Below, piece by piece: positions 31,912 to 40,186 of a DNA stretch of 47,113 nucleotides. The notes below the pieces were generated by a model, which was given only the letters and a program-made list of their open reading frames with translations, searched no databases and had not been told where the DNA came from. Source of the stretch: Blastococcus sp. DSM 46786 (GTDB lineage: Bacteria; Actinomycetota; Actinomycetes; Mycobacteriales; Geodermatophilaceae); NCBI RefSeq assembly GCF_900109665.1, contig NZ_FOAO01000011.1, positions 1-47,113 on the forward strand, read 5' to 3'. Within the stretch, counting starts at the first letter, position 1; each line of letters begins with the position of its first letter. A program made the position numbers and the translations under genes.

Positions 31912-34900
31912 GTGAGCGCACCGCACGACGACCTCCGGTCGCGGCTGTCCGGGTTGACGCTGGCCGACGAGCACCGGCTGCGCCGCCGGCTCGACGGGTT
32001 GCGCCGCACCAGGGACGCGCGTGCCCGCGAGCGGCAGCGCGAGCGCATCGCGGCCGACGTCGCCGCTGCCGAGGAGCGGATCGCCCGGCGCCGGGCGGCC
32101 GTGCCGGCGATCTCCTACCCCGAGGACCTGCCGGTCAGCGCGCGGCGCGAGGACATCGCCGCCGCCCTCAGGGACGCGCAGGTCGTCGTCGTCGCCGGCG
32201 AGACCGGGTCGGGCAAGACCACCCAGCTCCCCAAGATCGCCCTCGAGCTCGGCCGGGGCGTGCGGGGGCGGATCGGGCACACCCAGCCCCGGCGGATCGC
32301 CGCGCGCAGCGTGGCCGAGCGGATCGCCGAGGAGCTGGGGACGCCGCTGGGCGAGACCGTCGGCTACAAGATGCGCTTCAACGACCAGGTGTCGGACGCG
32401 ACCCTGGTCAAGCTGATGACCGACGGCGTCCTGCTGGCCGAGATCGCGCACGACCGGCTGCTGCGCCAGTACGACACGATCATCATCGACGAGGCCCACG
32501 AGCGGAGCCTCAACATCGACTTCCTGCTGGGGTACCTGGCCCAGCTGCTGCCTCGGCGTCCCGACCTCAAGCTGGTGATCACGTCGGCGACGATCGACGT
32601 CGAACGCGTGGCTGCGCACTTCGCGGGCGCGCCGATCATCGAGGTCAGCGGCCGCACGTACCCCGTCGAGGTGCGCTACCGCCCGGTCGTCGACCCGGAC
32701 GACCCGGACTCCGACGAGGACCGCGACCAGGTGACGGCGATCCTGGACGCCGTCGACGAGCTGGTGGCCGAGGGGCCCGGTGACATCCTGGTGTTCCTCG
32801 CCGGCGAGCGGGAGATCCGCGACACCCAGGACGCGCTCGCCGACCGCGCGCTGCCGGGCACCGAGATCGTGCCCCTCTACTCGCGGCTGTCGGCGGCCGA
32901 CCAGCACAAGGTCTTCGCCCCGCACACCGGCCGGCGCATCGTGCTGGCCACCAACGTCGCCGAGACCTCGCTGACGGTGCCGGGCATCCGCTACGTCATC
33001 GACCCCGGCACGGCGCGCATCTCCCGGTACAGCCATCGCACGAAGGTGCAGCGGCTGCCGATCGAGCCGGTCAGCCAGGCCTCGGCCCGGCAGCGCTCCG
33101 GTCGCTGCGGGCGGCTCGGGCCGGGCATCGCCATCCGGCTCTACCCCGAGGCCGACTACGAGTCCCGCCCCGAGTTCACCGACCCGGAGATCCTGCGCAC
33201 CAACCTGGCGTCGGTGCTGCTGCAGATGGCCGCGCTCGACCTCGGCGCGGTGGAGGACTTCCCCTTCGTCGACCCCCCGGACCGGCGGGCGGTCGCCGAC
33301 GGGCTGGCCCTGCTCGAGGAGCTGCACGCGCTCGACGAGCACGGCCGGCTCACCCCGACCGGCCGGGCGCTGGCCGCACTGCCGCTGGACCCGCGGATGG
33401 CCCGCATGGTGGTCGAGGCCGACCGGCGCGGTGTGCTGGAGGAGGTGCTGGTCATCGCGGCCGGGCTGACCATCCAGGACCCACGCGAGCGGCCGACCGA
33501 GCACCAGCAGGCGGCCGACCAGATGCACGCCCGGTTCGCCGACGAGAACTCCGACTTCCTCGCCCTGCTGAACCTGTGGCGCTACCTCGGTGAGCAGCAG
33601 GAGGCGTTGTCCGGCAACCAGTTCCGCCGCACGGTGAAGCGGGAGTTCCTGCACTACCTGCGCATCCGCGAGTGGCAGGACCTGCACGGCCAGCTGCGCG
33701 GCACCGCCCGCCGGCTCGGCATGACGCTGAACGGCGCCGCCACCGAGCCTGACGAGCGCGGCATCACCGCCGCCCTGCTCGCCGGCCTCCTCAGCCACGT
33801 CGGCATGCAGGCGGAGGCGGTGAAGACGCGGGACGGGAAGCCCGGTCGGCCCGGCCGCGAGTACCTGGGCACGCGGAACACCCGCTTCGTGCTCGCCCCC
33901 GGCACGCCGCTGGCGAAGAAGCCGCCGCGCTGGGTGGTGGCCGCGGAGCTGATCGAGACCAGCCGGCTGTTCGCCCGCACGGTCGCCCGCATCGACCCCG
34001 AGACGGTGGAGAAGCTCGCCGACCACCTGGTCAAGCGCCAGTACTCCGAGCCGCGGTGGGACGCCAAGCGGGGCTCCGTCGTCGCCACCGAGCGGGTCAC
34101 CCTGTACGGGCTGCCGCTGGTGGTCGGCCGTCGCGTGCAGTACGGCTCCATCGACCCGGTCGTCTCCCGGGAGCTGTTCATCCGGCATGCGCTGGTGCAG
34201 GGGGAGTGGACCACCCACCACCGTTTCTGGGCGGAGAACCAGCGGGCGATCGAGCGGGTCGCGGAGCTGGAGGAGCGCGCCCGCCGGCGCGACATCGGCG
34301 TCGACGACGAGACGCTGTTCGAGCTCTACGACGCGCGGGTCCCCGCCGACGTCGTCTCCACCCGGCACTTCGACACGTGGTGGAAGCGGGCCCGGCACGA
34401 GCAGCCCGACCCGCTCACCTTCACGCCGGAGATGCTCACCAACGCGGCCGCTGCGGCGCAGGTCCGCCCGGAGGACTTCCCCGACGAGGTGCGGCTGTCC
34501 CAGGCGCTCACGCTGCCCCTGTCGTACGCGTTCGCCCCCGGCAGCGCCGAGGACGGCGTGACGGTCGACGTGCCGCTGGGCGTGCTGGACTCGGTGGCCC
34601 AGCGGACGTCGGGGGAGTCGCTGGCCTTCACCGTGCCCGGCCTGCGCGAGGAGCTGGTGACGGCGCTGCTGCGCACCCTGCCCAAGGGCCTGCGCCGGGC
34701 GCTGGTGCCCATCCCCGACCGGGTGCGGGCGGTGCTGCCCGGGATCGACCCGGGGGAGCCGCTGCTGCCGGCGCTGGAGCGCGAGCTGCGCCGGGCCGCG
34801 GGCGTGGTGGTCCCGCCCGACGCGTGGCAGCCCGGTCAGGTGCCCGACCACCTGCGCGCCACCTTCCGGGTGCTCGACGACCAGCACCGGCCCCTGGCCA

Positions 34901-35850
34901 CCGGCAAGGACCTCGCCGCGCTCAGGGCGCAGGTGGCCCCGCAGGCCCGGGCCGGTCTGGCGCGGGCGGCCTCGGACCTCGAGCGCACCGGGTGCACGTC
35001 CTGGGAGTTCGGCGAGCTGCCCCGCACCGTGGAGGTGCGTCGCGGCGCCCACGTCGTCACGGCGTACCCCGCGCTGGTGGACGAGGGGACGACGGTGGGG
35101 ATCCGCGTCGTCCCGACCGAGGCCGAGGCGACCCGGCTGACCTGGCGCGGCGCCCGCCGGCTGCTGGTCCTGGTCGCGGGCTCGCCGGTCAAGCAGGTGG
35201 TCAAGGGGCTGGGCCCGGCCACCCGGCTGGCCCTGCAGTTCAACCCGGACGGCGAGATCCCCGACCTGGTCGCCGACTGCGTGGACGCCGCCGCCGACGA
35301 GCTGATCGCCGCCGCCGGGGGGCCGCCCCGCGACGCGGCCTCCTTCGACGCCCTGGTCGCCGCGGCGAAGGGGCAGCTGCACCGGCTCACCGTCGACACG
35401 GTCGGGCGCGTCGAGGCGGTGCTGACCCGGGCGCGCGAGGTGGCGGTCGCGATCGGCGGCGCGCCCGCCCGCCGGGTGCCCGAGGCGGCCGTGGCCGACC
35501 TGCGGCGGCAGATGACCGGGCTGCTGCACCGGGGTTTCGTCGCCGCGACCGGCCGCCGCCGGCTGCCCGACGTCGTCCGGTACCTGACGGCGATGGCGCA
35601 CCGGCTGGAGAAGCTGCCGGCCAACGCGGTGCGCGACGAGCTGTGGATGCAGCAGGTCGCGGCCGTGACCGCGGAGTACGAGCAGCTGCGGAGGCAGGTG
35701 CCCCCGACCGGGGCGCCGGACGACCCGGTGACCCGGGTGCGCTGGATGCTCGAGGAGCTGCGGGTGGGGCTGTTCGCCCAGAACGTGGGCACGCCCCGCC
35801 CGGTGTCCGAGCAGCGGATCTACAAGGCGATCGACGCGATCGGCGTCTAG
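31912..35850 (+). CDS. hrpA: ATP-dependent RNA helicase HrpA
   Basis: The 1312-residue protein is a full-length DEAH-box helicase. Walker A is GETGSGKT at 96-103, followed by TQPRRIAARSVAERIAEELG. The DEAH box is at 193-196, and motif III is SAT in VITSATIDVERV. Motifs V-VI (TNVAETSLTVPGI, QRSGRCGRLGPG) follow, then the HA2/ratchet region and the long C-terminal HrpA-specific domain. In E. coli HrpA acts on mRNA and resolves stalled ribosomes. I chose the GTG opening MSAPHDDLRSRL because homologues start near there; the ribosome-binding site is poor and the frame is open to 31852. Its last four bases overlap the convergent HTH gene. Confidence 0.95.
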   Translation: MSAPHDDLRSRLSGLTLADEHRLRRRLDGLRRTRDARARERQRERIAADVAAAEERIARRRAAVPAISYPEDLPVSARREDIAAALRDAQVVVVAGETGSGKTTQLPKIALELGRGVRGRIGHTQPRRIAARSVAERIAEELGTPLGETVGYKMRFNDQVSDATLVKLMTDGVLLAEIAHDRLLRQYDTIIIDEAHERSLNIDFLLGYLAQLLPRRPDLKLVITSATIDVERVAAHFAGAPIIEVSGRTYPVEVRYRPVVDPDDPDSDEDRDQVTAILDAVDELVAEGPGDILVFLAGEREIRDTQDALADRALPGTEIVPLYSRLSAADQHKVFAPHTGRRIVLATNVAETSLTVPGIRYVIDPGTARISRYSHRTKVQRLPIEPVSQASARQRSGRCGRLGPGIAIRLYPEADYESRPEFTDPEILRTNLASVLLQMAALDLGAVEDFPFVDPPDRRAVADGLALLEELHALDEHGRLTPTGRALAALPLDPRMARMVVEADRRGVLEEVLVIAAGLTIQDPRERPTEHQQAADQMHARFADENSDFLALLNLWRYLGEQQEALSGNQFRRTVKREFLHYLRIREWQDLHGQLRGTARRLGMTLNGAATEPDERGITAALLAGLLSHVGMQAEAVKTRDGKPGRPGREYLGTRNTRFVLAPGTPLAKKPPRWVVAAELIETSRLFARTVARIDPETVEKLADHLVKRQYSEPRWDAKRGSVVATERVTLYGLPLVVGRRVQYGSIDPVVSRELFIRHALVQGEWTTHHRFWAENQRAIERVAELEERARRRDIGVDDETLFELYDARVPADVVSTRHFDTWWKRARHEQPDPLTFTPEMLTNAAAAAQVRPEDFPDEVRLSQALTLPLSYAFAPGSAEDGVTVDVPLGVLDSVAQRTSGESLAFTVPGLREELVTALLRTLPKGLRRALVPIPDRVRAVLPGIDPGEPLLPALERELRRAAGVVVPPDAWQPGQVPDHLRATFRVLDDQHRPLATGKDLAALRAQVAPQARAGLARAASDLERTGCTSWEFGELPRTVEVRRGAHVVTAYPALVDEGTTVGIRVVPTEAEATRLTWRGARRLLVLVAGSPVKQVVKGLGPATRLALQFNPDGEIPDLVADCVDAAADELIAAAGGPPRDAASFDALVAAAKGQLHRLTVDTVGRVEAVLTRAREVAVAIGGAPARRVPEAAVADLRRQMTGLLHRGFVAATGRRRLPDVVRYLTAMAHRLEKLPANAVRDELWMQQVAAVTAEYEQLRRQVPPTGAPDDPVTRVRWMLEELRVGLFAQNVGTPRPVSEQRIYKAIDAIGV

Positions 35851-36215
35851 GACCCCGGCCCGGCCCCGTTCTCCTTCAGCAACGCCGAGATGCGCTGCCG
35901 GGTGACCCCGAAGAGGGCGGCGATCCGGTTGATGCTCACCTGCTCGCGCTGCAGGGCCGCCGCCTCCTCGCGGCGCCACTGGGAACCGGCGGTCGCCAGG
36001 CAGGACAGCACCGTGGAGATGCTCTCCACGACGAGCGGGCGGGACTCCTCGGTGACCAGCTCCAGCCACGGCCGGCCGGCCCGGCGGGCGGCCAGCAGCG
36101 CCTCGGCGCGCGCCCGCGCCCTGGCCAGCTCGTCCACCGACTCGTCGATGCGCCGGACGAGCTCCTCGAGCGCATCGAGTGCCGTGTCGTCTCCGGATGG
36201 CCGGGGGGCACTCAT
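35847..36215 (-). CDS. Small regulator with a C-terminal helix-turn-helix
   Basis: The 122-residue protein has a charged coiled-coil-like N-terminal part (ALEELVRRIDESVDELARAR, about 15-40), a middle helix region and a C-terminal helix-turn-helix (SINRIAALFGVTRQRISALL, about 93-114). The ATG is five bases after GAGGAG. The HTH resembles the sigma-70 region 4 or resolvase type, where R-Q-R-I-S contacts DNA. I know no named family for the whole. It overlaps the end of hrpA by four bases, tail to tail, with no room for a terminator. Three GTTGC-type repeats lie 56-95 bases upstream. Confidence 0.68.
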   Translation of the reverse strand: MSAPRPSGDDTALDALEELVRRIDESVDELARARARAEALLAARRAGRPWLELVTEESRPLVVESISTVLSCLATAGSQWRREEAAALQREQVSINRIAALFGVTRQRISALLKENGAGPGS

Positions 36216-36270
36216 GCGCGCTCCTCGAGGTGTAGGCGACAAGGACGTGCGCAGTCTAGATGTAACGCGT

Positions 36271-36310
36271 GTTGCATGCAGCGGCGGTTGCATGCAATGG
36301 GGGTTGCGCA
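36271..36310. repeat. Three 16-bp-period GTTGCATGCA repeats
   Basis: GTTGCATGCA at 36271-36280 and 36287-36296 and GTTGCGCA at 36303-36310 start exactly 16 bases apart. The second extends to the perfect palindrome TTGCATGCAA. They lie in the 214-base divergent region between the HTH gene (leftward) and the ATP-binding gene (rightward), next to a possible leftward -10 (TAGACT, 36259-36254). An operator array is the simplest reading. Confidence 0.65.
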
Positions 36311-36429
36311 TTCTGGTGGCGCTGGGGATAGTCGTGGGCAACGTATTGAGTTCCTGGGCCGCCCTGCCGATGTCGTCAGCGATGGGCCTTCCCGCTGCTC
36401 CCTCGCCCACTGCCAGAACGGAACGCCGC

Positions 36430-36819
36430 ATGTCCACGCTCAGCGCCAGCCTCGACCTCCCCCCGGTCGCCGCCAGCGTGCCGGTGGCCCGGCGGCTGGT
36501 CCGCGAGCTGCTGCGGTCCTGGGGCGCCCGCCAGGACCACGAGGACGCCGCCCTGCTGGTCACCGAGCTGGTGGCGAACGTGGTGGACCACGTGGGCGGC
36601 ACCGCCTGCCTCACCGTGGAGGCGACCCTGTCCGAGGACTGGCTGCGCCTCGCCGTCGTCGACTGCTCGCCCGCCCGCCCAGCGGTGCAGCCGTTCTCCC
36701 CGGACCGCTCCCGGGGCCGGGGGATGCTCATGGTGGAGGTGCTCGCCGACCGGTGGGGCTGCGAGGACCACCGCGACGGCAAGCGCGTGTGGTTCGAGCT
36801 GCGCCCGCCCCGGCTGTGA
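36430..36819 (+). CDS. Anti-sigma-type ATP-binding protein (HATPase)
   Basis: The 129-residue protein is a single GHKL ATPase domain of the RsbW/SpoIIAB-like kind common in actinobacteria. The N box is ELVANVVDHVGG, the G1 region is AVVDCSPARP and the G2 box is RGRGMLMVEVLADRWG, ending GKRVWFELR. Such proteins bind ATP and act as serine kinases or sigma-factor antagonists in partner-switching. No anti-sigma antagonist or PP2C phosphatase is adjacent. The ATG has only a weak upstream GGAA. It shares a divergent control region with the HTH gene. Confidence 0.87.
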   Translation: MSTLSASLDLPPVAASVPVARRLVRELLRSWGARQDHEDAALLVTELVANVVDHVGGTACLTVEATLSEDWLRLAVVDCSPARPAVQPFSPDRSRGRGMLMVEVLADRWGCEDHRDGKRVWFELRPPRL

Positions 36820-36894
36820 CGCACCGGCTGGTTTGCCGCGCTCGCCGATCGGGGACCGGCGAGGAGGAAGCCAGCCGAAGGAAGGGACCGCGCG

Positions 36895-37059
36895 ATGAGC
36901 GAGCCGAACACCCACGCCGCCGGTGAGGACGTCTCCGACGAGGAGATGATCGAGACCGTGGCGGGCCAGACCGACAGCGCGTCGGAGAACGCCGACGTCG
37001 CGGGCAAGGACTGGGACGGCGACCCGGGGTCCGCACCGGCCCCCGGCGACCAGGCCTGA
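36895..37059 (+). CDS. Small acidic protein of unknown function
   Basis: The 54-codon frame starts at an ATG seven bases after AAGGAAGGGA, a good ribosome-binding site. The product (MSEPNTHAAGEDVSDEEMIE, then VAGQTDSASENADVAGKDW and a DGDPGSAP tail) is very acidic and probably disordered. Composition suggests a small stress or partner-binding protein, but I know no family. It lies 75 bases after the ATP-binding gene and is followed by a hairpin, so it may be the second gene of that unit. Confidence 0.55.
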   Translation: MSEPNTHAAGEDVSDEEMIETVAGQTDSASENADVAGKDWDGDPGSAPAPGDQA

Positions 37060-37077
37060 GCGCCCCGCACCGACCCC

Positions 37078-37115
37078 GCACCGCCCCCGTCCCGTTCCCC
37101 GGCCGGGGGCGGTGC
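37078..37115 (+). terminator. Hairpin after the small acidic gene
   Basis: GCACCGCCCCC (37078-37088) pairs perfectly with GGGGGCGGTGC (37105-37115) around a 16-base loop. It begins 18 bases after the stop codon and ends 33 bases before the P450 start. Confidence 0.62.
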
Positions 37116-37148
37116 CGCGTCCGGGCCCGGCGTTGGCACACTGCGGTG

Positions 37149-38465
37149 ATGAGCGCCACAGCGGAGCAGCTGAGCCGGCCCTCCCGCACCGCGGCCCGTT
37201 GGGCGGTCCGGCACGGCCTGCCGGCGGTGTACCTCTCCCGCAGCGCCCGCCGGGGTGACGCCGTCGGCCGGCTGATGCGCGACCCGGCCCTCCGCGAGCA
37301 GCCCTACGGGCTGTACGAGGAGCTGCGCGCCCGCGGACCGCTCACCGGCAGCAGCCTGGGGCTCGTCACGACGTCCCACCCCGTGGCCCAGGAGGTGCTG
37401 CGCAGCGACCGCTTCGGCGTGGGCTGGGACCGCTCGACGGCCCCGCGGGTCGTCCGCTGGGCGCTGGAGTTCGGCGACGACCCTGCCGCCGCCGGGGTGG
37501 CCGAACCGCCGTCCATGCTCGTCGTCGACCCACCCGACCACACCCGGTTCCGCCGGCTGGTCAGCCGCGCCTTCACCCCGCGGGCGACGGCGGCCTTCGA
37601 GCCGGCCGTCCGGCGCACCGCCGAGCGACTGCTCGACGACCTCGAGCGCCGGGACGGCGTCGTCGACCTCGTCGAGGCCTACGCGGCGCAGCTGCCCGTG
37701 CTCGTCATCACCGAGCTCCTGGGCGTCCCCGTCGCGCGCCGCGAGGACTTCCTCCGCTGGGGCGCGGCGGCGGCCGCCACCCTCGACCCGGGCCTGCCGC
37801 TGGGCCGCTTCCTGGCCGCGGAGCGGGCGCTGCGGGCGATGCACCGCTTCCTCGGCGAGCACTTCACGCGGCTCCGCCGGGAGCCCGGCGACGACCTGGT
37901 CAGCCGGCTGGTCACCCTGCCGCCCGACGAGGCGCTCGACGACCGGGAGCTGCACGCCACGGTGCTGCTGCTCCTGGGCGCGGGCTTCGAGACCACGGTC
38001 AACCTGCTGGGCAACGCCGTGGTGCTGCTGGACGCGCACCGCGACCAGTGGGACGCCCTGCGCTGCGGCGAGGCGAGCTGGGACGATGCCGTCGAGGAGG
38101 TGCTGCGGCTGGACAGCCCGGTGCAGCTGACCGGCCGGACGGCGCGCGCGGACGTCGAGCTCGCCGGCCGGCGGGTGGGCGCCGGCATGCGGGTGACCCT
38201 CCTGCTGGGCGCGGCGAACCGCGATCCCGACGTCTTCCCCGACCCGGCGCGGTTCGACGTCACCCGGGCCAACGCGCGGGAGCACCTGGCGTTCTCCGGG
38301 GGCATCCACTACTGCCTGGGCGCGGGGCTGGCCCGGCTGGAGGGCGCCGTGGGCTTGCAGGCGCTGGGCGAGCGCTTCCCGGGCCTGCGCGTGGCCGGCC
38401 GCCCGGTGCGCCGCAACCTGCAGACCCTGCGCGGCTTCGAGGTGCTCCCGGTCGCGCTCCGCTGA
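37149..38465 (+). CDS. Cytochrome P450
   Basis: The 438-residue protein is a soluble bacterial P450. The heme-ligand loop is FSGGIHYCLGAGLAR with the thiolate cysteine at C389. The I-helix has LGAGFETTVN with the E-T pair, the K-helix has EEVLR (ExxR), and DPPDHTRFRRLVSRAFTPRA is the usual C-helix region. Redox partners and substrate are unknown. GTG at 37146 and ATG at 37149 are adjacent and either may be used; there is no Shine-Dalgarno sequence, so translation could be leaderless. It is convergent with cysN across a repeat-rich gap. Confidence 0.95.
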   Translation: MSATAEQLSRPSRTAARWAVRHGLPAVYLSRSARRGDAVGRLMRDPALREQPYGLYEELRARGPLTGSSLGLVTTSHPVAQEVLRSDRFGVGWDRSTAPRVVRWALEFGDDPAAAGVAEPPSMLVVDPPDHTRFRRLVSRAFTPRATAAFEPAVRRTAERLLDDLERRDGVVDLVEAYAAQLPVLVITELLGVPVARREDFLRWGAAAAATLDPGLPLGRFLAAERALRAMHRFLGEHFTRLRREPGDDLVSRLVTLPPDEALDDRELHATVLLLLGAGFETTVNLLGNAVVLLDAHRDQWDALRCGEASWDDAVEEVLRLDSPVQLTGRTARADVELAGRRVGAGMRVTLLLGAANRDPDVFPDPARFDVTRANAREHLAFSGGIHYCLGAGLARLEGAVGLQALGERFPGLRVAGRPVRRNLQTLRGFEVLPVALR

Positions 38466-38496
38466 CCCCTTGTTGATCAGGTCACCTGGTCGTTCG

Positions 38497-38550
38497 GGGT
38501 CCTGGCTCACGGTCGGCGGTGAGCCAGGACCCTGTCAGGTGAGCCAGGAC
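38497..38550. repeat. Inverted plus direct repeat between P450 and cysN
   Basis: GGGTCCTGGCTCAC (38497-38510) pairs perfectly with GTGAGCCAGGACCC (38519-38532) around an eight-base loop. The unit GGTGAGCCAGGAC is then repeated directly at 38538-38550, 20 bases on from its copy at 38518. A further short palindrome, CAGGTCACCTG, lies at 38479-38489. The hairpin can end both convergent transcripts; the extra copy suggests a repeat family. Confidence 0.7.
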
Positions 38551-38573
38551 GCCACCGGCCGGGCCGGGAGGGG

Positions 38574-39896
38574 TCAGCTGCCGGGGACCAGCATGCCCGC
38601 GCCGACGGTGGCGTTGGTCGCCTCGTCGACGAGGATGAAGCGCCCGGTCACCCGGTTGCGCGAGTACTGGTCCACGAACAGCGGCTGGGTGGTGCGCAGC
38701 AGCACCCGGCCGATGTCGTTCAGGCCGAGCTCGGTCGCGTCCTGCTCGCGGTGCAGCGTGTTCACGTCCAGCCGGTACTGCAGCTCCTTGACCACCGCCC
38801 GCACCGACCGGGTGGTGTGCTTGACGGCCAGCCGTTGCCGGGGACGCAGCGTTTCGTCGGTCATCCAGCAGACCAGCGCGTCGAGGTCCTGCGTCACGTG
38901 CGGGGCGTTGGCGGGCCGGCAGATCAGGTCGCCGCGGGAGACGTCCAGGTCGTCGGCCAGTCGCACGGTCACCGACATCGGGGCGAACGCCTCCTCGACC
39001 GGGCCGCGGGGCCCGTCGATGCCGGCGATCGTCGTCGTCAGGCCGCTGGGCAGCACCTGGACCTCGTCGCCGGGGCGCAGCACGCCGCTGGCGACCGTCC
39101 CGGCGTAGCCGCGGTAGTCGTGGTGCGCGTCGGACTGCGGGCGGATCACGTACTGCACCGGGAACCGGACGTCGACCAGGTTGCGGTCGCTGGCGACGTG
39201 CACGTGCTCGAGGTGGTGCAGCAGCGACGAGCCCTGGTACCAGGGCGTGTTCTCGGACCGGCGGACGACGTTGTCGCCGTGCAGCGCCGAGATCGGCACC
39301 ACGGTGAGGTCGGGCACGTCGAGCTTGGCGGCGAACGCGGTGAACTCGTCGCGGATCGCCTCGTAGGTCTCCTCCGACCAGTCGACGAGGTCCATCTTGT
39401 TGACGGCGACGACCAGGTGCGGCACCCGCAGCAGCGAGGCGAGGAAGGCATGCCGCCGGCTCTGCTCGAGCATGCCCTTGCGGGCGTCGACCAGCACGAT
39501 CGCGAGGTCCGCCGTGGAGGCGCCGGTGACCATGTTCCGCGTGTACTGCACGTGGCCGGGGGTGTCGGCGAGGATGAACGTGCGCCGTGGGGTGGCGAAG
39601 TACCGGTAGGCGACGTCGATGGTGATGCCCTGCTCGCGCTCGGCGCGCAGGCCGTCGGTGAGCAGCGCCAGGTCGACGTAATCGCCCTTGCTGGCCCGCT
39701 CGACCGCCTCGTACTGGTCCTCGAAGACGGCCTTGCTGTCGTACAGCAGGCGGCCGATCAGCGTGCTCTTGCCGTCGTCCACCGAACCGGCGGTCGCGAT
39801 GCGCAGGATGTCCTTGCGCGCGGTGGCGATCTCGGCGGCCGCCTCGGCGGCGGCCGAGTGGACGTCGACGGGGGCGTCGGGCTGGGCGGCGGTCAT
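38574..39896 (-). CDS. cysN: Sulfate adenylyltransferase, GTPase subunit
   Basis: The 440-residue protein is the EF-Tu-like GTPase subunit of ATP sulfurylase. It has the P-loop GSVDDGKST at 37-45, switch II DTPGHVQYTRN, and NKMDLVDW for guanine recognition. With CysD it makes adenosine 5'-phosphosulfate, the first step of sulfate assimilation. The length shows the GTPase alone: no CysC (APS kinase) domain is fused at the C-terminus, unlike mycobacterial CysNC. The ATG is eight bases after AGGAG. It lies 280 bases after cysD on the same strand, a gap occupied by an antisense small gene. Confidence 0.97.
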   Translation of the reverse strand: MTAAQPDAPVDVHSAAAEAAAEIATARKDILRIATAGSVDDGKSTLIGRLLYDSKAVFEDQYEAVERASKGDYVDLALLTDGLRAEREQGITIDVAYRYFATPRRTFILADTPGHVQYTRNMVTGASTADLAIVLVDARKGMLEQSRRHAFLASLLRVPHLVVAVNKMDLVDWSEETYEAIRDEFTAFAAKLDVPDLTVVPISALHGDNVVRRSENTPWYQGSSLLHHLEHVHVASDRNLVDVRFPVQYVIRPQSDAHHDYRGYAGTVASGVLRPGDEVQVLPSGLTTTIAGIDGPRGPVEEAFAPMSVTVRLADDLDVSRGDLICRPANAPHVTQDLDALVCWMTDETLRPRQRLAVKHTTRSVRAVVKELQYRLDVNTLHREQDATELGLNDIGRVLLRTTQPLFVDQYSRNRVTGRFILVDEATNATVGAGMLVPGS

Positions 39897-39964
39897 CGGG
39901 CGGTCTCCTGGCGCAGGGCGGCGGCGTGGCGGACGCTGGTCTCCGTCGACCGGGGAGGCAGCGG

Positions 39965-40186
39965 GTGTTCGTGTTCCTCGCCGTCCCGGGACTGCTCGTC
40001 GTGGTCGCGGGCTACGTCGTCGGCTTCGCCGTGGCGGACTGGGTGTGCGGGCTGCTGGGCGCGCGGCCGGGCGGGACGCCGGAGCTCGCCGGCTGGCTGA
40101 CGGGGCTGCTGCTGCTCGCCGTCGTGCTGCGGCTGCTGCTGGTGCTGCACCGCCGCCGGAGCAAGGACGGCGGGCATCAGAAGTAG
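39965..40186 (+). CDS. Small two-helix membrane protein, antisense between cysD and cysN
   Basis: The 73-codon frame starts at a GTG six bases after GGAGG, itself within GGGGAGG. The product begins MFVFLAVPGLLVVVAGYVVG and forms a helix to about 30, a G/P turn (GARPGGTPEL), a second helix (WLTGLLLLAVVLRLLLVL) and the basic tail HRRRSKDGGHQK. The topology fits a helical hairpin with the tail inside. It reads against cysD and cysN and overlaps the last ten bases of cysD. The strong ribosome-binding site and clean membrane pattern support it. The alternative is that the gap is only an unusual intergenic stretch. Confidence 0.55.
   Translation: MFVFLAVPGLLVVVAGYVVGFAVADWVCGLLGARPGGTPELAGWLTGLLLLAVVLRLLLVLHRRRSKDGGHQK

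Noticed and set aside
31867..36069. 1400-codon leftward open frame opposite hrpA
   Set aside because: Composition rich in G, R, H, Q and P, with no motif; the opposite strand is a full HrpA helicase with all motifs.
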